Source of the DNA: Giesbergeria sp.
Lineage (GTDB): Bacteria; Pseudomonadota; Gammaproteobacteria; Burkholderiales; Burkholderiaceae_C
Length of the DNA stretch: 5,367 nt
Direction of reading: 5' to 3'
NCBI GenBank assembly: GCA_017998735.1
Contig: JAGOCN010000148.1
Location: 1 to 5,367, forward strand
The first letter of the stretch is position 1; each line of letters begins with the position of its first letter. A model generated the notes under the pieces. That model did not search any database. It saw only the letters and a list, made by a program, of their open reading frames with translations, and had not been told where the DNA came from. Made by a program: the position numbers and the translations under genes. Shown here piece after piece: positions 1 through 3,770 of this stretch.

Positions 1-1
1 C

Positions 2-73
2 TGCGCGGCGCGCCTTGCCATCACAGGCCTGGCTGCCCAACGCGGGTACGTAAAAGTGCATAACACGCTCTAG
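2..73 (+). CDS. Possible C-terminal end of a rightward gene entering from the left (partial, unidentified)
   Basis: Reading from base 2, 23 codons run to a TAG at 71-73 and give a plausible protein tail containing ITGLAAQRGYVKVHNTL. The other two forward frames stop at 51-53 and 61-63. What favours this frame is its good G/C third-position content and a hairpin with a T tract about 20 bp after the stop, as expected where a rightward gene converges on the leftward WYL gene. No family is recognised from so short a tail. It could equally be a chance open stretch at the edge of the window. Confidence 0.35.
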   Translation, partial: CAARLAITGLAAQRGYVKVHNTL

Positions 74-92
74 CCACATTCGGCACAGCGCC

Positions 93-128
93 AGGGGTGG
101 CAATCCGGATTCAAATCCCCCTTTTTTT
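93..128 (+). terminator. Candidate rho-independent terminator between convergent genes
   Basis: The sequence shows AGGGG (93-97) pairing with CCCCT (118-122), followed by a run of seven T at 122-128. The 20-nt interval between the arms is long, but it contains AATCCGGATT (102-111), a perfect 10-bp palindrome, and a second AATCC at 114-118 that can pair with GGATT at 107-111, so several folds compete. The T run points to termination of rightward transcripts, fitting a gene ending at 73. On the other strand the A tract precedes the hairpin, so it is a poorer terminator for the WYL gene, although it lies directly after that gene's stop. Confidence 0.5.
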
Positions 129-134
129 CCTTGT

Positions 135-1082
135 TCAAGGCCGGCCCAGCGCTCCCGCCTGGGGTGCATACCCCGGCGCCAGCGGCGCGCTGGACACGCC
201 GTCCAGCTGCGTCCGGTCGGGCAGCCAGAGCCGGTACTCCGGCCCCTGCAGGCGCGCCCCGGCGCTGCAGTCCACCTGCCACTGGCGCAGCACATAGCCG
301 GCCATGGCCGCCCGCAGCGTCACCTGCAGGCAGCCCTGCTGCATGCCGAAGTCGCGCGCAATCACCCGGGCGTGCGGGTGCGCCGGGTGCGGCACCAGCA
401 CCAGCGTGACCTGCCGGTGCCACTGGGCATCGGCGCCGGGCAGCTCGTCCGCCTGCACCGGCGCGGCAGACGCCAGCGGCGCCACCTTGTCCATGCGGGT
501 CAGCACCAGGTCCCGAAAATGCCCCTTGGTGCGGTCAAAGGCGCGCACATGCCAGCGCAGGCCCGAATCGACCAGCGCGTGCGGCACGATCTCGCGTGCG
601 CCGGCGCCTTTTTTCATCGAGTGGTAGGTCAGCGACAGCACCTGCTGCGCGCACAGGGCGCGGGTCACGGTGGCCAGCGTTTGCAGCGGCGGCAGGTTCA
701 GCCGCGCCGGCACCGCGTGCGGCAGCACATCGCCCGGCGCGGGCGCCTTGCCGGTGCCAAAGCCGGTGGTCAGCGCCGCCAGCACGCTGGCCGGCGCGTG
801 CGCGAACAGCGGCTGAAAGCCCGGCTGGTAGCGGTACACCTTGCGCTCGTACAGCACATTGCCCGGTGCCAGTTCCTTGTACAGCGCCAGGTCGCGGGTG
901 CCGGCCGCGCTGGCCACCTCGAAGTGCTCGGTCACCTGCCGGCGCGCTACTTCTCCATGGAACCAGACCTTGAACTCGATGTAGGCCAGCCGCTGGCGCT
1001 GCGCCGCCGACAGCCCGGCCAGCAGCGCACTGCTGCTGCCAGGCACGGGAGCGGACGGGTTCAGGGGCGTGGTCGGGGTCAT
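135..1082 (-). CDS. WYL-domain transcriptional regulator, BrxR/CapW-like
   Basis: This 315-residue protein is probably a ligand-responsive DNA-binding regulator. Residues about 27-95 form a winged-helix region (RLAYIEFKVWFHGEVARRQV, then a helix with TRDLALYKELAPGN, then YERKVYRY and PGFQPLF), the pattern at the start of BrxR and CapW. Residues about 130-200 are the WYL domain, with LTYHSMKKG, REIVPHALVDSGLRWHVRAF (W177 at the signature position) and FRDLVLTRM. Residues about 223-292 resemble the C-terminal WYL-extension domain that dimerises in this family. Relatives repress BREX and CBASS defence operons and sense a nucleic-acid or nucleotide ligand through the WYL domain. The length fits the family. 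The ATG at 1082 is the first usable start after an in-frame TAG at 1119-1121; no clear Shine-Dalgarno precedes it. It is divergent from the phosphatase gene across paired palindromes that it probably binds. The family call is strong, but the ligand and regulon are unknown. Confidence 0.9.
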   Translation of the reverse strand: MTPTTPLNPSAPVPGSSSALLAGLSAAQRQRLAYIEFKVWFHGEVARRQVTEHFEVASAAGTRDLALYKELAPGNVLYERKVYRYQPGFQPLFAHAPASVLAALTTGFGTGKAPAPGDVLPHAVPARLNLPPLQTLATVTRALCAQQVLSLTYHSMKKGAGAREIVPHALVDSGLRWHVRAFDRTKGHFRDLVLTRMDKVAPLASAAPVQADELPGADAQWHRQVTLVLVPHPAHPHARVIARDFGMQQGCLQVTLRAAMAGYVLRQWQVDCSAGARLQGPEYRLWLPDRTQLDGVSSAPLAPGYAPQAGALGRP

Positions 1083-1115
1083 TGGAGCGGGGCTGAAAAA
1101 TGCGGTGTTGCGCAG

Positions 1116-1124
1116 ATTCTAGCA
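1116..1124 (-). promoter_or_regulatory. Extended -10 promoter for the WYL regulator gene
   Basis: Read on the minus strand this is TGCTAGAAT, a TGn extended -10 element followed by TAGAAT (one mismatch to TATAAT). No good -35 hexamer is found 16-18 bp upstream, which extended -10 promoters tolerate. Transcription would begin near 1109, leaving a leader of about 27 nt before the ATG at 1082. The left palindrome (1132-1149) falls where the -35 region would be, so a protein bound there should block this promoter, consistent with autorepression. This is inferred from sequence only. Confidence 0.5.
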
Positions 1125-1131
1125 ACAAACA

Positions 1132-1149
1132 AATCAAAATGATGTGATA
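1132..1149. promoter_or_regulatory. Operator-like imperfect palindrome, left copy
   Basis: AATCAAAATGATGTGATA contains arms ATCAAA and TGTGAT around a 4-bp centre; the outer ATCA/TGAT positions are complementary. It matches the right copy at 16 of 18 positions, exactly 26 bp away. It overlaps the expected -35 area of the WYL promoter. It also overlaps a weak rightward extended -10 candidate (TGTGATAAT, 1143-1151) that might serve the phosphatase operon. The likely binder is the adjacent WYL protein. Confidence 0.6.
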
Positions 1150-1157
1150 ATAAAAGC

Positions 1158-1175
1158 AATCAAATTGATTTGATA
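1158..1175. promoter_or_regulatory. Operator-like imperfect palindrome, right copy
   Basis: AATCAAATTGATTTGATA contains arms ATCAAA (1159-1164) and TTTGAT (1169-1174), perfectly complementary around TTGA. A shorter perfect palindrome, ATCAA-A-TTGAT, is nested at 1159-1169. It is the more symmetrical of the two copies. The 26-bp centre-to-centre distance is about two and a half helical turns. It sits in the most A+T-rich part of the window, between two divergent genes, as expected for the operator of a winged-helix dimer. Confidence 0.65.
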
Positions 1176-1292
1176 GTGGCAAAACGGGTTTTACTGCCGG
1201 ACTCCAAAGGCATGGCACCCTTGCCCGCCACGGCCCCGGTGCAATGCACTGCAAAGCACACCCGGCGCCATCCAACCCTACGCAAAAAACAC

Positions 1293-1298
1293 AAGGAG
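1293..1298 (+). promoter_or_regulatory. Ribosome binding site of the phosphoesterase gene
   Basis: AAGGAG lies 7 nt before the ATG at 1306. It is the strongest Shine-Dalgarno in the window and fixes this start. The leader from the A+T-rich promoter area to here is long (over 100 nt) and contains a GTGCA-A-TGCAC palindrome at 1239-1249 and AAAAC-GG-GTTTT at 1181-1192, neither of which I can assign. Confidence 0.8.
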
Positions 1299-1305
1299 CA
1301 AAACA

Positions 1306-2400
1306 ATGAATCTGGTGCAACCCCTTCCCCCCGGCCCGCTGGACATCGTGGGCGACATCCATGGCGAACACGGTGCGCTGCTGGCGCTGCTGGGCCACCT
1401 GGGCTATGGCGCGGACGGCAGCCATGCCGAAGGGCGCACGCTGGTGTTTGTGGGCGACCTGTGCGACCGCGGCCCGGACAGCCCGGCGGTGTTTGCCCTG
1501 GTCGAGCAGCTGGTGAACGCCGGCCGCGCAGTGGCGGTGCTGGGCAACCACGAGGTCAACCTGCTGCGCGACGACGCCAAAGACGGCGCGGGCTGGTTTT
1601 TTGACAGCCGCGACGCCCGCGACCAGCCCAAATACGCCCCTTTTGCCCGGCCCGGTGCAGAGCAGCGCCAGCGCATCCTGCAGTTTGTGGCGCGCCTGCC
1701 GGTGGCGCTGGAGCGGCCTGACCTGCGCGTGGTGCATGCCGCCTGGCTGCAGCCGCACATCGACGCCGTGCGCCACCTGCCGGTCGGCGCCTTCAGGCCC
1801 AGCTACGACGCCTGGGAGCAGCGCGCCGGCCAGCACGCTGCCAACACCGACCTGGGCCAGCGCATGCAGGCCGAGCTGGCCGGCTGGCCCTGGGGGCTGG
1901 AAGACCGCCAGCAGCAGCCACCGTTTCTGCACGCCCGCGCCGAGCACGAGGCCAACAAGCAGATGCTCAACCCGCTCAAGGTGCTGACCTCGGGGGTGGA
2001 GCGCACCGGCCAGCGGCCGTTCTTTGCCGGTGGCAAATGGCGCTTTGCCGACCGCGTGGCCTGGTGGGACAGCTACGACCAGCACACGCCGGTGGTGGTC
2101 GGCCACTACTGGCGGCGCCTGCACGCGGTGGACCGGGCCAGCGTGGGCAAGGAAGACATGGACCTGTTCGAGCAGCTCGCCCCGCTGGCCTGGCATGGCC
2201 GCCACGGCAATGTGTTCTGTACCGACTTTTCGGTCGGCGGGCGCTGGGCGGTGCGCAAGGCCGGCAACGCCCCGGTGGAGCACCACTTCAAGCTGGCCGC
2301 GCTGCGCTGGCCCGAACGGGTGCTGCAGTTCGACGACGGCAGCAGCCACGCCACGGCGGGTTTTCAGGCGCCCGCCGCTGCCGTTTCGGAAAGCGCCTGA
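1306..2400 (+). CDS. PPP-family metallophosphoesterase (calcineurin-like)
   Basis: This 364-residue protein is a predicted cytoplasmic two-metal phosphohydrolase. The PPP-type motifs appear in order: GDIHGE (16-21, ligands D17 and H19), GDLCDRGPDS (50-59, D51), GNHE (80-83, N81 and catalytic H82), VVHAAW (H144) and GHYWRR (H267). No key residue is missing. This arrangement is shared by bacterial serine/threonine phosphatases of the lambda type and by ApaH/PrpE-like dinucleoside tetraphosphate hydrolases, so the substrate (phosphoprotein, Np4N or another nucleotide) cannot be chosen from sequence. At 364 residues it is longer than lambda phosphatase or ApaH. The extra sequence lies mainly between H144 and H267 (about 150-260, rich in W, Q and H) and after the last motif. 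No signal peptide or membrane segment is seen. It is the first gene of a likely three-gene operon and is divergent from the WYL regulator, which probably controls it. Confidence 0.88.
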   Translation: MNLVQPLPPGPLDIVGDIHGEHGALLALLGHLGYGADGSHAEGRTLVFVGDLCDRGPDSPAVFALVEQLVNAGRAVAVLGNHEVNLLRDDAKDGAGWFFDSRDARDQPKYAPFARPGAEQRQRILQFVARLPVALERPDLRVVHAAWLQPHIDAVRHLPVGAFRPSYDAWEQRAGQHAANTDLGQRMQAELAGWPWGLEDRQQQPPFLHARAEHEANKQMLNPLKVLTSGVERTGQRPFFAGGKWRFADRVAWWDSYDQHTPVVVGHYWRRLHAVDRASVGKEDMDLFEQLAPLAWHGRHGNVFCTDFSVGGRWAVRKAGNAPVEHHFKLAALRWPERVLQFDDGSSHATAGFQAPAAAVSESA

Positions 2401-2459
2401 ATCCTCGCCCCCCCTGAACCCCCCGCCCTGAAACCCTTTGCACACCAGCGAGCACCGCC

Positions 2460-2906
2460 ATGGCCAAAGACCACTTCCCCGAGATAGACCGGTTTGAAAT
2501 CGACGCCCTGCTCTACCAGGTGTTTCTGTACAGCAGCGGCGAGGCGCATTTCAAGGTCACGGGCGACACCGTGCGCCTGGGCATCCTGAGCAAGGAAGAG
2601 ATGAACTGGAGCTGGGACTTCGAGATGTCCGCCATCGCCAGCACCGACGCGGTGGTGAACCTGCATGTGCAGAGCCTGCGCGTGCTGCGCCGCGTGGCCC
2701 TGCGCTATGGCCAGTTCATTGACAAGCACCGGCCGTTCTTTGTCTGTTACCGCCTGCCCAAAGACCGCCGCGTGGACCGCATCTGCCTGCGCCTGCTGGC
2801 ACGCCACCACCCGCAGCTGCTGCAGCACGGTTACGACAGCATGCCCAGCGAGGACGGCACGCAAATGCTGTTCACCCGCAGGCCCGCCGGCGCCGACCCG
2901 GCCTGA
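2460..2906 (+). CDS. Hypothetical protein, 148 residues, second gene of the phosphoesterase cluster
   Basis: I do not recognise this protein. It starts 59 bp after the phosphoesterase stop. The ATG at 2460 has only a weak purine stretch (AGCGAG, 2447-2452) upstream. Codon use matches its neighbours, with strong G/C third positions, so it looks like a real gene. The N-terminal part (about 8-62) alternates aromatic and acidic residues (FEIDALLYQVFLYSSGEAHF, and further on NWSWDFEM). The middle (about 69-98) looks helical, and the C-terminal third is basic (RLPKDRRVDRICLRLLARHH). There is no signal peptide, membrane segment or cysteine cluster. The mix suggests a small soluble alpha/beta protein. 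The position implies co-expression with the phosphatase and thus a possible role as partner or substrate, but this is inference. Confidence 0.75.
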   Translation: MAKDHFPEIDRFEIDALLYQVFLYSSGEAHFKVTGDTVRLGILSKEEMNWSWDFEMSAIASTDAVVNLHVQSLRVLRRVALRYGQFIDKHRPFFVCYRLPKDRRVDRICLRLLARHHPQLLQHGYDSMPSEDGTQMLFTRRPAGADPA

Positions 2907-2945
2907 AGCCCCACCCCGCACACACCCCGTACATATCCCAACCAC

Positions 2946-2953
2946 AAAGGAAA
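2946..2953 (+). promoter_or_regulatory. Ribosome binding site of the 92-residue gene
   Basis: AAAGGAAA lies 6 nt before the ATG at 2960. It is a good Shine-Dalgarno and supports this short reading frame as a real, independently translated gene. Confidence 0.7.
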
Positions 2954-2959
2954 GCACCC

Positions 2960-3238
2960 ATGGACGAACACGCAATCAACCACCTGCTGTGGCGCACCGA
3001 CCCGATGGGCACCGGCTGCGCGCTGGACGACGGCATGGAGGACGAATACCAGCACCAGGCCAGCAACATTGCCCAGCGCCTGGCCCAGGGCCAAGACCCG
3101 CACAGCGCCGTCACCGCAGCGTTCGAGGCATCGTTCTGGGAAGGCTGCCTGTCCGAAGGCCAGCGCAAGGCCAGCCTGGAGGCCATCGTGGCCGCGCTGC
3201 AAAAAGAAGACAGCAAAGGCCAGCCAGCACCCAGATGA
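2960..3238 (+). CDS. Small acidic hypothetical protein, 92 residues, DUF1871-like pattern
   Basis: This small acidic soluble protein is the third gene of the cluster, 53 bp after the previous stop. Its N-terminal half carries TDPMGTGCALDD (13-24), then MEDEYQHQASNIAQRL (26-41). This resembles, from memory, the DP-(M/I/L)-G ... DEY ... I...L pattern of DUF1871-type small proteins, whose function is unknown. The C-terminal half is predicted helical (AVTAAFEASF, then RKASLEAIVAALQKE). Relatives of this shape occur in bacterial immunity or neighbour-protein contexts, but I cannot claim that here. A good Shine-Dalgarno and matching codon bias make it a credible gene. It is followed by a hairpin that probably ends the operon. 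The family link is tentative; the existence of the gene is fairly secure. Confidence 0.72.
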   Translation: MDEHAINHLLWRTDPMGTGCALDDGMEDEYQHQASNIAQRLAQGQDPHSAVTAAFEASFWEGCLSEGQRKASLEAIVAALQKEDSKGQPAPR

Positions 3239-3298
3239 AAGACCACGGATGCACAGCATGCGCAGTGCCCTGGCCGTTACCGGTTTCCATTCGCAGGC

Positions 3299-3373
3299 AG
3301 CAAGCCAATTTTTTTGCTATTGAAATATGAGCTGCCAGCGCATGCTGCACCTGCGCTGGAGGCAGTTTTGACC
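3299..3373. repeat. Comamonadaceae-style intergenic palindromic repeat
   Basis: The element begins with AGCAAGCCAA and seven T's, continues with GCTATTGAAATA, and then has two arms with AGCGC and GCGCT that close with GGAGGCAGTTTTGA. From memory, this arrangement (T run, GCTATT-AAATA, AGCTGC-AGCGC, then GCGCT-GAGGC-TTTTGA) recurs in intergenic regions of many Acidovorax, Polaromonas and Rhodoferax genomes. I cannot verify copy number here. It is the best taxonomic hint in the window. A smaller pairing, AGCAA (3299-3303) with TTGCT (3312-3316 area), is also possible. Confidence 0.5.
3332..3369 (+). terminator. Bulged hairpin with short T run ending the phosphoesterase operon
   Basis: CTGCCAGCGCA (3332-3342) pairs with TGCGCT (3352-3357) and GGCAG (3361-3365), giving 11 base pairs with a 3-nt bulge (GGA, 3358-3360) and a 9-nt loop. 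TTTT follows at 3366-3369. It lies about 95 bp after the stop of the 92-residue gene. The T run is short, so it may be an inefficient terminator or mainly an RNA-stabilising 3' structure. It is part of the dispersed repeat described for the surrounding interval. Confidence 0.5.
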
Positions 3374-3396
3374 CCAAACCCTTCAACTTGGGCATG

Positions 3397-3488
3397 CCCC
3401 GGACTTGCCCCCTCTCCCTCTGTAAGAGGGCGGGGGTGAGGGCCAGCGGCGCCACCCCAAAACCACCCTCCTTCGCACCTCCGACGCA
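3397..3488. repeat. Tandem 92-bp REP-containing repeat, unit 1 (diverged hairpin)
   Basis: The unit starts CCCCGGACTTGC and ends at the next CCCCGG exactly 92 bp later. Its REP palindrome has the left arm CCCTCTCCC (3410-3418), but the right arm is altered (GTAAGAGGG, 3422-3430), losing two positions. The same stretch can refold as CCCTCT-gta-AGAGGG (3416-3430), a perfect 6-bp stem. The tail CGGGGGTGAGGG and the spacer (CCAGCGGCGCCACCCCAAAA, then CCTCCTTCGCACCTCCGACG) match the other units. Confidence 0.9.
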
Positions 3489-3580
3489 CCCCGGACTTGC
3501 TCCCTCTCCCTCTGGGAGAGGGCGGGGGTGAGGGCCAGCGGCGCCACCCCAAAAACACCCTCCTTCGCACCTCCGACGCC
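3489..3580. repeat. Tandem 92-bp REP-containing repeat, unit 2
   Basis: This is a complete unit. The REP hairpin has perfect 9-bp arms, CCCTCTCCC (3502-3510) and GGGAGAGGG (3514-3522), around TCT, followed by CGGGGGTGAGGG. The spacer differs from unit 1 at very few positions. REP sequences of this type are dispersed by RAYT transposases and can act as transcript-end or gyrase/IHF-related sites in other bacteria; no RAYT gene lies in this window. Confidence 0.93.
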
Positions 3581-3652
3581 CCCCGGATTTGCTCCCTCTC
3601 CCTCTGGGAGAGGGCGGGGGTGAGGGCCAGCGGCGCCACCCCAACCACCACC
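3581..3652. repeat. Tandem 92-bp REP-containing repeat, unit 3 (truncated)
   Basis: The unit begins CCCCGGATTTGC (one change from unit 2) and has perfect hairpin arms at 3594-3602 and 3606-3614. Identity is clear to about 3644 (CCACCCCAA). It then continues only loosely (CCACCACCCC) and lacks the CCTCCTTCGCACCTCCGACG end of the spacer. All three units have the same orientation. Confidence 0.88.
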
Positions 3653-3770
3653 CCTTGCACACACCCCTGCCCCCAAACCAGCCACCTGTTACCAGATGTC
3701 GTTAGACTGCCCCGCACCCCGCCAACCCGGCCGTGCGGCGCCCTTGCCGCCCTGCCTTTTCCCCTCTTCC

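Larger units (their letters stand above)
3239..3770. other. 532-bp non-coding region: hairpin, dispersed repeat and tandem REP units
   Basis: No credible gene lies here on either strand. Long reading frames on both strands run through the tandem repeats and show repetitive peptides of the PHPRPLPEGEG and LTPALSQRERE type, well-known false translations of REP palindromes. Because 92 is not a multiple of three, each frame shows all three versions in turn. From left to right the region holds a terminator-like hairpin within a dispersed repeat (3299-3373), the tandem units (3397-3652) and a C-rich stretch of about 120 bp before the methyltransferase gene. I found no convincing sigma-70 promoter in that last stretch. 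Confidence 0.8.

Noticed and set aside
99..125. A tRNA T-arm-like string (GGATTCAAATCC), possibly a tRNA gene end or attachment site
   Set aside because: The base before TTCAAAT is A instead of the conserved G53, the 5-bp stem does not form, and no acceptor, anticodon arm or CCA end is present.
1165..1193. A sigma-70 promoter for the phosphatase using TTGATT as -35 with a -10 near 1188
   Set aside because: The corresponding -10 (GTTTTA or TTTTAC) is poor. The rightward promoter remains unassigned; the TGTGATAAT candidate at 1143-1151 is only slightly better.
535..2445. A 636-codon open frame on the minus strand across the phosphatase and into the WYL gene
   Set aside because: It is an antisense shadow of strong G/C-biased genes. 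It crosses the operator region and overlaps the WYL gene in another frame, and its product is low-complexity with no family motifs, while the plus-strand phosphatase has all its catalytic motifs.
3397..3652. The regular 92-bp repeats as a CRISPR array
   Set aside because: The full 92-bp unit, spacer included, is nearly identical between copies; CRISPR spacers would be unique, and repeats would be 24-48 bp. No cas genes are present.
3111..3717. Three overlapping minus-strand frames with peptides such as PHPRPLPEGEG and LTPALSQRERE
   Set aside because: These are translations of the tandem REP units in successive frames, a known source of false gene calls.
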